Of a DNA stretch of 11,454 nucleotides, positions 6,570 through 11,454 are shown piece after piece. This stretch comes from Lentisphaeria bacterium (GTDB lineage: Bacteria; Verrucomicrobiota; Lentisphaeria; Oligosphaerales; Oligosphaeraceae): contig JAKSPA010000030.1 of the NCBI GenBank assembly GCA_024405235.1, positions 1 through 11,454 on the forward strand. The letters run 5' to 3'. The stretch's first letter is position 1. Each line of letters starts with the position of its first letter. The position numbers and the translations under genes are program-made. The notes under the pieces are model-generated. The model searched no databases, had not been told where the DNA came from, and worked only from the letters and a program-made list of their open reading frames with translations.

Positions 6570-7340
6570 TCAGATACGATAGAAGCGTCGTGCGTTTTGT
6601 GTGGTGACGTCGGCTATTTCTTCGATGGAGATATTGCGCTCCTGCGCGATTCGTTCCGCGATGAGCGGAATGTATTTGGAAGCATTTGGCTGTCCACGGA
6701 AAGGCACTGGCGTAAGATATGGCGCATCTGTTTCCAGCAGAAGGCGTTCAAGGGGAACTAACCGAAGAGTTTCGCGTATGTTTTCCGCTTTCTTGAAGGT
6801 GACCATGCCATTGTAGGAGAAACACGTGTTCCGTTTCAGCCAGATGTCAAGCTCTCTCGGACCGTCGGCAAAGCTGTGAATATGCAGTGGATGATCCATG
6901 GGAAGGCATTCGTCGATGATGGCATGGCAGCGTTCGAAGGCTTCTCTGCAATGGATCACCACAGGGAGATTGCTTTCCGCAGCAAGCCGCAGCATGGCAC
7001 GGAGACACATCTCCTGATCCTCCGCGCTTGTTTCAGTATAGTGGGCGTCAAGTCCAACTTCGCCGATTGCGACGACGCGTGGCGATTTCAGCCATTCTCG
7101 GATGCGTGGCAGAGCGTCAGATTCGTTGAAGCTGCTGCAGGCTTCTGGATGGATGCCAACGCTTGTGTAGATGTCGGCATGCGATGCGGCGAGCGGGAGA
7201 TAGGTTGCAGGATCCACAAGCGAAGTTCCCGCGAACAACATTGATTTCACGGAAGCGTCGTGCGCTTCCAGAATAATCTTTTCGGCATCTTCCTTTGTGC
7301 AGTCGTCAGGAAGATGCGTGTGCGTGTCAAAAAATTCCAT
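6570..7340 (-). CDS. tatD: TatD family metal-dependent hydrolase (DNase)
   Basis: This is a TIM-barrel amidohydrolase-type enzyme; family members are Mg-dependent 3'-5' exonucleases or deoxyribonucleases in the cytoplasm. The 256-aa product matches the usual 255-265. Metal and catalytic residues are all in place: DTHTHL (His7, His9), GEVGLD (Glu94), VIHCRE (His130), HIHSF (His155) and LLETDAPYLTP (Asp205). The C-terminal NASKYIPLIAERIA segment and TTQNARRFY are also typical. The ATG at 7340 immediately precedes EFFDTHTHLP, so little N-terminal extension is possible; no clear ribosome binding site is seen, as the leader is T-rich. It lies 86 nt downstream of the dCMP deaminase gene on the same strand and converges on the MFS gene with 76 nt between the stops. 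YcfH or YjjV-type paralogue status cannot be decided. Confidence 0.93.
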   Translation of the reverse strand: MEFFDTHTHLPDDCTKEDAEKIILEAHDASVKSMLFAGTSLVDPATYLPLAASHADIYTSVGIHPEACSSFNESDALPRIREWLKSPRVVAIGEVGLDAHYTETSAEDQEMCLRAMLRLAAESNLPVVIHCREAFERCHAIIDECLPMDHPLHIHSFADGPRELDIWLKRNTCFSYNGMVTFKKAENIRETLRLVPLERLLLETDAPYLTPVPFRGQPNASKYIPLIAERIAQERNISIEEIADVTTQNARRFYRI

Positions 7341-7390
7341 GAAAAAACGAAATTAAGCGCGTAAGATGCGCTGATATAAGATGATATGCA

Positions 7391-7416
7391 GTATAAAATC
7401 GCAGCGCAACGCTACG
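7391..7416 (-). terminator. Probable intrinsic terminator of the dCMP deaminase gene
   Basis: On the minus strand, 10 nt after the deaminase stop, CGTAGCG pairs with CGCTGCG (7 bp, one G-T wobble) around a TTG triloop, followed by ATTTTAT. The stem is short and the T-run is interrupted, so termination may be partial. The same stretch contains TTGCGC (7404-7409) and TATCAT (7381-7386) spaced 17 nt apart, which could be a weak promoter for tatD. Confidence 0.5.
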
Positions 7417-7426
7417 CGGGACTGCT

Positions 7427-7963
7427 TTAGTGCGAATCGTTTGCGAATGGCACAGCGGACGGGAAGTCCTTGAGATTGTAGTGGATTATAGGTTGCGGCA
7501 TGTTAAGATGGCTAAGTTCCACGTTGCTTTCCTTGAAGAAATGCTCCGCGAGAGAATCGTGATAATCTGAGAAAATGACCACTCTGACGATTCCAACGGC
7601 GATAAGCGCCTTTGCGCAGGAAGTGCATGGCAGGTTCGTTACATAGGCGGTGGCGCCTTCCAATGCCATGCCATGCCGCGCGGCCTGGCAGATCGCGTTG
7701 ATTTCCGCATGGTTTGTGCGAACGCAGTGGTTGTCCACAACAAGACAGCCGACATCATGGCAGTGAGGGGTTCCAGGCAGTGAGCCGTTGTAGCCAGTGG
7801 ATAGGACGTGGTTGTTCTTGACCAGAACGCAGCCGCAGTGCATCCGAGGGCAGGTCGCGCGTTCGCTGGCTAGCATCGCAAGTTTCATGAAATATTCATC
7901 CCATTGTGGACGATATGCGGGTGCGCCTTGCGCGGACTTTACGATTGTTGGCTCGGTTGACAT
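7427..7963 (-). CDS. Deoxycytidylate (dCMP) deaminase, ComEB-like
   Basis: This is a zinc enzyme that converts dCMP to dUMP, feeding dTMP synthesis in the cytoplasm. The 178-aa product fits the dCMP deaminase family (about 150-190). The zinc site is HAEINAI (His85, Glu87) with LPCTSCAKALI (Cys113, Cys116). The upstream stretches STGYNGSLPGTPHC and DNHCVRTNHAE match the ComEB/dCMP deaminase subfamily better than cytidine or guanine deaminases. The Cys and His residues near 67-73 may form the second zinc site known in some dCMP deaminases. The ATG at 7963 is the first in frame and gives about 19 residues before the conserved WDEYFMKLA. No ribosome binding site precedes it; the upstream DNA is an AT-rich repeat with a promoter-like pair of boxes close to the start. 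Confidence 0.92.
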   Translation of the reverse strand: MSTEPTIVKSAQGAPAYRPQWDEYFMKLAMLASERATCPRMHCGCVLVKNNHVLSTGYNGSLPGTPHCHDVGCLVVDNHCVRTNHAEINAICQAARHGMALEGATAYVTNLPCTSCAKALIAVGIVRVVIFSDYHDSLAEHFFKESNVELSHLNMPQPIIHYNLKDFPSAVPFANDSH

Positions 7964-7965
7964 GT

Positions 7966-8030
7966 TAATTCTGAATTATGAATGCAAGAATCCAATTCTC
8001 AATTCTCAATTAATTATGAATGAAGAGTTA
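7966..8030. repeat. AT-rich low-complexity repeat with AATTCTC/AATTATG units
   Basis: The block contains an exact 11-bp direct repeat, AATTATGAATG, at 7974-7984 and 8012-8022. Between the copies is a short tandem of CAATTCT (7993-7999 and 8000-8006) running into CAATTAATT. It lies directly upstream of the dCMP deaminase start. No coding potential is seen, and its composition differs from the surrounding genes. Confidence 0.7.
7975..8002 (-). promoter_or_regulatory. Candidate sigma-70 promoter for dCMP deaminase
   Basis: On the minus strand, TTGAGA (plus 7997-8002) and CATAAT (plus 7975-7980) are separated by 16 nt; each matches the consensus at five of six bases. Transcription would begin about 7968, only about 5 nt before the ATG at 7963. 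That would give an almost leaderless mRNA and agrees with the absence of a ribosome binding site. Both boxes fall inside the AT-rich repeat, so a chance match is possible. Confidence 0.4.
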
Positions 8031-8059
8031 ATGCTAAAGACAGAATTGGCGAAATCAGC

Positions 8060-8122
8060 TGAAAAGAAAAAACGGCCCACAAAAGCAAACAGGGGATGAC
8101 GCATTAATGCACCATCCCCTGT
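8060..8122 (-). terminator. Strong intrinsic terminator of hpf
   Basis: ACAGGGGATG (8089-8098) and CATCCCCTGT (8113-8122) form a perfect 10-bp stem. The loop contains the palindrome GCATTAATGC, which can extend the hairpin after a two-base mismatch. On the minus strand the stem comes 8 nt after the hpf stop and is followed by TTTGCTTTTG and, further on, a T6 run, so it ends the hpf transcript. Confidence 0.8.
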
Positions 8123-8130
8123 GCGGTTAT

Positions 8131-8514
8131 TTATAGTTCGTCGAAGATGTCCGCTTCGGCGTCATTGGCCTGCTTGAGGTCTGCGCTGGCCCAGATTTTT
8201 TCCTTAAGGATGGGATTGGCGGAGATGGAACGATCCTGAATCTTCGTCAGATAGCGTCTCATCTGCTTGTTTAGTTTTTCGTATGTCGCAGCGATTGCGG
8301 CGAGAGCGCTGTCAGCTTTCGCGGAGGCGTTGAGGCTAACATTGTTTCCATTGAGAAGCGCTTCGCAGGATTTCATTCCTCTCTCGCTGCCAAGAACCAT
8401 ACGAAGGGTGGAGAGTTTCACATAGTCGGAGGAGAGCTTGTCGGCCAGCTTCTGTGCCAGTTCGCGTTCCTCGTCGGCAATTTCCACGTGTTTACCAGAT
8501 AGAAGAAATTCCAT
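8131..8514 (-). CDS. hpf: Ribosome hibernation factor, HPF/RaiA family
   Basis: This family binds the 30S subunit near the decoding centre and stabilises inactive ribosomes in slow or stationary growth. The 127-aa product has the family layout: an N-terminal beta strand with LSGKHVEIADEERELAQKLA, a central strand segment, and LNASAKADSALAAIAATYEKLNKQMRR in place of the usual ASA...D...AID...KL.RQ. The tail after about residue 95 is polar and ends DIFDEL; there is no long-HPF C-terminal dimerisation domain, so this is a short form. The ATG at 8514 is fixed by AGGAGGT on the minus strand (plus 8521-8527), 6 nt upstream. It lies downstream of lptB after a 143-bp gap, the position it holds in lptB-rpoN-hpf clusters, which supports the call despite divergent sequence. 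It was recognised by pattern and not by search. Confidence 0.8.
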   Translation of the reverse strand: MEFLLSGKHVEIADEERELAQKLADKLSSDYVKLSTLRMVLGSERGMKSCEALLNGNNVSLNASAKADSALAAIAATYEKLNKQMRRYLTKIQDRSISANPILKEKIWASADLKQANDAEADIFDEL

Positions 8515-8547
8515 TAATTGACCTCCTGGTTCGTGTTGTATCTACTG

Positions 8548-8565
8548 CCTGATTTTAACATCAGG
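8548..8565. other. Small perfect stem-loop in the lptB-hpf gap
   Basis: CCTGAT (8548-8553) and ATCAGG (8560-8565) form a 6-bp stem with a 6-nt loop. It falls in the presumed hpf leader, about 33 nt upstream of the hpf start on the minus strand, with no U-tract on that side. The rest of the 143-bp gap (8515-8657) has a T8 tract just after the lptB stop and no convincing promoter boxes that I could place. Confidence 0.4.
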
Positions 8566-8657
8566 ACTTTATGCGGCGGGCATTGTTGTCCGCGATGCAT
8601 GCACACTGTAATGCGTCAATGGAACAAAATCCACTGATTTCACAAAAAAAATTGAAA

Positions 8658-9392
8658 TTATGGATTAAAAGATGGCCCAAGATAGACTTTTTGGGCATTT
8701 TCGTCTTTCACTAGCTCTTCTCCCGAACCTGCAAAAAGGATTTCTCCAGAGCAGATCAGATAGGCGCGATCGACGATGGCAAGCGTTTCGCGGACATTGT
8801 GGTCTGTGATCAGGATTCCGAGGCCTCTGTCGCGCAATGTCGCGATGATTTTCTGCACTTCGAAGACGTTTTTGGGATCAACGCCGCCAAAGGGCTCGTC
8901 GAGCATGATGAAATCTGGCGATGTGGCCAGCGCACGCGTGATTTCCAGACGGCGCCTTTCGCCGCCAGAGAGCGTAAGCGCCTTTTGGTCTGCAAGATGT
9001 GTCAGCTGCAATTCCGCGAGGAGTTCGTCAAGCCGCTCTTTGCGTTGTGCGGACGACAGGTCAAGAGTCTGCAGAACCGCTTCGACATTTTCGCGCACCG
9101 TGAGTTTTCTGAAGATGGACGGCTCCTGCGCCAGGTAGCCCATGCCGCGTCTGGCGCGCTGGTACATCGGCATTTTCGAGACGTCCTCCCCCTGGAATGA
9201 AATAGAGCCGCCGTCTGGTTCGATCATTCCTACGATCATATAGAAGGATGTCGTCTTTCCTGCGCCGTTTGGACCCAAAAGTCCTACGACCTCTCCAGGA
9301 TGCACCTCCAGAGAAACATCGTTGACGACGCAGCGTCCGCCATAGACTTTGCGGAGATGCTGTGCTGAAAGCAGTGGTGTCTTCTCTGACAT
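8658..9392 (-). CDS. lptB: LPS export ABC transporter ATP-binding protein LptB
   Basis: This is the cytoplasmic ATPase that, with LptF and LptG, powers extraction of lipopolysaccharide from the inner membrane for transport to the outer membrane. The 244-aa product matches LptB (about 240). It has Walker A GPNGAGKTT (40-48), Q-loop Gln89 in LAQEPSIF, signature LSGGERRRLEI (141-151), Walker B FIMLDEP with Glu166, and H-loop His198 in ITDHNVRET. The C-terminal AYLICSGEILFAGSGEEL and VYLGPSF are LptB hallmarks that separate it from branched-chain amino-acid ATPases. The ATG at 9392 shares its A with the lptA stop (TAATG) and has AGGAGA upstream. It is the last gene of the Kdo/LPS transport operon; lptF and lptG are not in the window. 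Confidence 0.96.
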   Translation of the reverse strand: MSEKTPLLSAQHLRKVYGGRCVVNDVSLEVHPGEVVGLLGPNGAGKTTSFYMIVGMIEPDGGSISFQGEDVSKMPMYQRARRGMGYLAQEPSIFRKLTVRENVEAVLQTLDLSSAQRKERLDELLAELQLTHLADQKALTLSGGERRRLEITRALATSPDFIMLDEPFGGVDPKNVFEVQKIIATLRDRGLGILITDHNVRETLAIVDRAYLICSGEILFAGSGEELVKDENAQKVYLGPSFNP

Positions 9393-10132
9393 TATTTCTT
9401 CTCCTGTGCCTTCGGCAGAGCATCCAGACCAGGCAGCTCTTTGTCCTTCAAGGCGGAATTGCCAACTGGCAATGTGATTACGGCGCGGGATGCGACGAAG
9501 CGGTTCTCTTCCATGTTGTATGTGACTTTGGGAGAAGTCATGACATGGCCGTCGGAGAGAATCGTGCATTTTCCCTCCAGCATGATGGAATTGCCGTTCG
9601 CGAAATCCCAGACAGCCTGCTCGCCAGTGGCGCTCTTGCCGTCCGGCGTGTGGATCTTTACACGGCCATTCGCATGAATCTTGGATGGCGCGCTGGAAGA
9701 GGTCTTCTTCTGATCGGCGGCGGGCGCCTTTCCAGCATCTGCGACCGCTTTGGTTCCCTTGGTCTTTTCCGGAAAGAAGACGGTCATGCGGTCTGCATTC
9801 AGGATGACTCTGACATCAGACGTCTTAAGTTTCTTTCTAAGTTCTTCCAGAGTCTTGCCTTCTGGAATGAAGACGATTTCGACATTGCCGTCAAGTTTGG
9901 CTATCTTCTCATGAACCATTTTCATTCGGTCTGCGGAAATGCTGATCTTTCCTTCGATGCCTTTTTTCTCTTCGGTTTCCTTTGATTTCGCATTCTCAGA
10001 CGCTGCCTCGGCTGGTTGTTCCAATGCTGTCGGACGGGCGACATCCTGTTCGGCTTGCGCTTCCGGCGTGTTCTGTGCGCAGAGGCACAGCGCCGCCGCC
10101 ATGGTCATAAAAATCAACAGTGGCTTTTTCAT
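9392..10132 (-). CDS. lptA: LPS transport periplasmic protein LptA (OstA-like)
   Basis: This is a periplasmic beta-jellyroll protein that bridges LptC to the outer-membrane LptD/E. The 246-aa product starts with a signal peptide (MKKPLLIFMTMAAALCLCA, likely cut near residue 19). OstA-type strands follow: ISISADRM and LDGNVEIVF (63-88), VILNADRMTVFF (109-120), HANGRVKI and GEQAVWDF (153-177), IMLEGKC (183-189) and VTYNMEENRFV (203-213). It is longer than E. coli LptA (about 185 aa) because of an Ala/Glu-rich linker (20-58) and a Lys/Ala/Ser-rich insert (about 122-150) between the strand blocks. The ATG at 10132 overlaps the lptC stop as ATGA and gives the signal peptide, which fixes the start. 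Sequence similarity to classic LptA is low, but fold pattern and gene order agree. Confidence 0.85.
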   Translation of the reverse strand: MKKPLLIFMTMAAALCLCAQNTPEAQAEQDVARPTALEQPAEAASENAKSKETEEKKGIEGKISISADRMKMVHEKIAKLDGNVEIVFIPEGKTLEELRKKLKTSDVRVILNADRMTVFFPEKTKGTKAVADAGKAPAADQKKTSSSAPSKIHANGRVKIHTPDGKSATGEQAVWDFANGNSIMLEGKCTILSDGHVMTSPKVTYNMEENRFVASRAVITLPVGNSALKDKELPGLDALPKAQEKK

Positions 10133-10629
10133 GGTGTGAAATTGGTGTTGTCGCGTTTCTGTTTGTTCCGCCACTCCTGCTGGGAGGAGAGGTTGAAGGT
10201 GATGTGAACTGCATCGCGTATGACCAGACGCATGTTGTTGTCGTCTGCGTCTATGTAGAAATCGTATCCGATGCCAGTTATCGAGAAGCCGTTTGGACCG
10301 CTGAGGGAGACGGCGCTGTCTCCTCTGACTTCCTGCAAGTCTTTGTTGTAGATGCATTTGGGACTTTCAAGACAGTAATGTCCCATGCCGTCCTCTTCTC
10401 CGTCCAACTGCAATTTGAAGCCGTTCAGAGTGTAGTTCGGCCTTTGCAGCTGTGCGCTTGCGCCTTGTATCAGCCAAGTGATCTCTTCCGTGTCCGTGCC
10501 GTCGGATTTCAATGAAACGCCGTTCGTCTGAAAGCCTTTGAGTTCAAGATTCTCAATGTTTTCAAGATTGAAATCGGCGCATCTGGCAGCAGCGGCGCAT
10601 AGCAGGATTGTCAAGATTAGTATCCGCAA
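10129..10629 (-). CDS. lptC: LptC-like LPS export periplasmic protein
   Basis: The likely role is to receive LPS from LptBFG and pass it to LptA at the periplasmic face of the inner membrane. I chose the TTG start at 10629, giving 166 aa that open with MRILILTILLCAAAARCA, a clear signal or anchor sequence. The longer frame would need a start inside kdsC and would bury this hydrophobic stretch behind polar residues. A GGAG lies about 11 nt upstream of the TTG. The mature part shows LptC/OstA-like strands, with LIQGASAQLQ, LESPKCIYNKDLQEVRGDSA, LSGPNGFSITGIGYDFYID and IRDAVHITF. The TTG lies 5 nt after the kdsC stop, and the TGA overlaps the lptA ATG. The call rests on position between kdsC and lptA plus strand pattern; sequence conservation is weak, as usual for LptC. 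Confidence 0.75.
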   Translation of the reverse strand: MRILILTILLCAAAARCADFNLENIENLELKGFQTNGVSLKSDGTDTEEITWLIQGASAQLQRPNYTLNGFKLQLDGEEDGMGHYCLESPKCIYNKDLQEVRGDSAVSLSGPNGFSITGIGYDFYIDADDNNMRLVIRDAVHITFNLSSQQEWRNKQKRDNTNFTP

Positions 10630-10634
10630 TTGAG

Positions 10635-11207
10635 TCAGTTCTCCAGAAGGTGGTAGTGCTTCAGTTGAAGTTCCCATTTGTCCTGCGCCTTCAGTAGCCA
10701 TTCGGAGACTTCGCGGATTGCGCCGCGCCCTCCGAATGCCTGCGTCTGCACATCTGCGTAGGGGGTGACTTCAGGCGATGCGTCTCCGACGGCGACGCCT
10801 ATTCCAGCATTCGCAAGCGTCTGTCCGTCGATCATGTCGTCGCCGATGTAGAGACACTCGTCGGTCGATATGCCGCGTTCCTGCGCAATTGCTTTCAGCG
10901 CTTCCCATTTCGTCCAGCAGTTTTCGACCAGAAAATCCAACTTTAGTTCCGCGGCGCGTGTCTGATTCGCCTTGCTTTTTCGTCCGGAGATGATTCCGAC
11001 GGCCAGTCCTGCTCTTCGAAGCATCGTGATGCCGGAGCCGTCCTTCACATCAAAAAATTTGATTTCGTCTCCAGAACCGCTGTATCCGATACGTCCATCC
11101 GTGAGGACGCCGTCCACGTCAAGTGCGATCAGTTTGATAGCCTTCAGGGCAGCATTGAGATTGATGCCCTTGACGGTGAATTTTCTTTCGTTCAGTATCT
11201 TGATCAT
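10635..11207 (-). CDS. kdsC: KDO-8-phosphate phosphatase KdsC (HAD family)
   Basis: This enzyme dephosphorylates 3-deoxy-D-manno-octulosonate 8-phosphate to Kdo in the cytoplasm, a step of LPS inner-core synthesis. The 190-aa product has all HAD motifs: DVDGVLTDG with nucleophile Asp30 and acid Asp32, the motif II serine in IISGRKS (Ser74), and GDDMIDGQTLANAG with Asp123 and Asp124. FDVKDGSGITML and GGRGAIREVSEWLL are KdsC-specific signatures; the small size without a cap domain also fits. The ATG at 11207 gives about 23 residues before IKLIALDVDG, somewhat long for the family, and no ribosome binding site is visible, so the start is uncertain. It follows kdsA, whose product makes the phosphatase's substrate, with 34 nt between them. 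Confidence 0.95.
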   Translation of the reverse strand: MIKILNERKFTVKGINLNAALKAIKLIALDVDGVLTDGRIGYSGSGDEIKFFDVKDGSGITMLRRAGLAVGIISGRKSKANQTRAAELKLDFLVENCWTKWEALKAIAQERGISTDECLYIGDDMIDGQTLANAGIGVAVGDASPEVTPYADVQTQAFGGRGAIREVSEWLLKAQDKWELQLKHYHLLEN

Positions 11208-11241
11208 GCGGAAAAATGGTCGCGCGTGGCGGGTCGTTGGA

Positions 11242-11454
11242 TTACGGGCAGATTTCGTGGAGTTTCTTCATGCTTGTGAGAAGGTCTCTGAGATCCTTCA
11301 GACGCAACGAGTTGGCTCCATCGGAAAGCGCCTTTTCGGGTTCTGGATGGATTTCAAGGAAGAGTGCGTCGATGCCGACGGCGCATGCTGCGCGTGCCAG
11401 CGGCGGAACGAATTCGCGGTTGCCGCCTGAAGAAGTGCCGTTGCCGCCTGGAAG
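11242..11454 (-). CDS. kdsA: KDO-8-phosphate synthase KdsA (3' part, 5' end outside window)
   Basis: This aldolase condenses phosphoenolpyruvate with arabinose 5-phosphate to give Kdo 8-phosphate in the cytoplasm. Only the last 70 residues are inside the window; the frame is open to the right edge. They contain GGNGTSSGGNREFVPPLARA, AVGIDALFLEIHPEPEKALS and SDGANSLRL, the C-terminal signature of KdsA (SGG.R..V..LARA, LF.E.HP.P..A.SDG). The stop is TAA at 11242-11244. It is the first visible gene of the kdsA-kdsC-lptC-lptA-lptB run. Confidence 0.92.
   Translation of the reverse strand, partial: LPGGNGTSSGGNREFVPPLARAACAVGIDALFLEIHPEPEKALSDGANSLRLKDLRDLLTSMKKLHEICP

Noticed and set aside
7797..8099. 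Plus-strand frame of 100 codons across the dCMP deaminase 5' end and the AT repeat
   Set aside because: Half of it is antisense to the deaminase and half is low-complexity repeat; no ribosome binding site or family features.
8571..8657. TTGACG on the minus strand in the lptB-hpf gap as a -35 box for hpf
   Set aside because: No acceptable -10 hexamer lies 16-18 nt downstream. TAAAAT further on lacks a -35 partner.
9362..9985. Plus-strand frame of 207 codons opposite lptA
   Set aside because: Antisense shadow of a gene supported by signal peptide, overlaps and gene order; no recognisable motifs.

Overview
The window looks like ordinary chromosome from a Gram-negative bacterium of moderate to high G+C. 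Lipopolysaccharide genes (kdsA, kdsC, lptC, lptA, lptB) show an outer membrane. The sigma factors carry a YAAWWIKQ-type region 2.4, and the intergenic regions hold degenerate short tandem repeats. Together these lean towards the PVC group (Verrucomicrobiota, Lentisphaerota or Kiritimatiellota); that placement is an inference and not proven by this sequence. No tRNA, rRNA, CRISPR array, transposase or phage gene was found.

Plus strand, 1-3053: a tightly spaced run of the 3' end of a NifS/IscS-type cysteine desulfurase, prmA (L11 methyltransferase), an EamA-family drug/metabolite transporter, and a YfcE-type metallophosphoesterase broken by one in-frame TAA. Bases 3054-3310 form a dense non-coding block: a GC-rich stem-loop, a degenerate 9-bp tandem repeat array, then an AT-rich leader.

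Plus strand, 3311-6493: two paralogous sigma-70 genes joined by an ATGA stop/start overlap, then an MFS transporter. The sigma proteins align without gaps over their first 268 residues, are almost identical in region 2, and differ in regions 3 and 4 and in their C-terminal tails.

Minus strand, 6570-11454 (read from right to left): kdsA (3' end only), kdsC, lptC, lptA and lptB form a Kdo synthesis and LPS transport operon whose last three genes overlap or nearly abut. An HPF/RaiA ribosome hibernation factor follows after a 143-bp gap and ends at a strong intrinsic terminator. This resembles the proteobacterial kdsC-lptCAB-rpoN-hpf order, but no rpoN is present. Beyond the terminator lie a dCMP deaminase gene, with a possible near-leaderless promoter inside an AT-rich repeat, and a TatD-family nuclease gene that converges on the MFS gene.

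Most of the window is well-known housekeeping content. The points most worth a second look are the sigma-factor tandem with the repeat array in front of it, the nonsense codon in yfcE, the Asp-to-Gly change in the desulfurase cofactor motif, and the missing rpoN.
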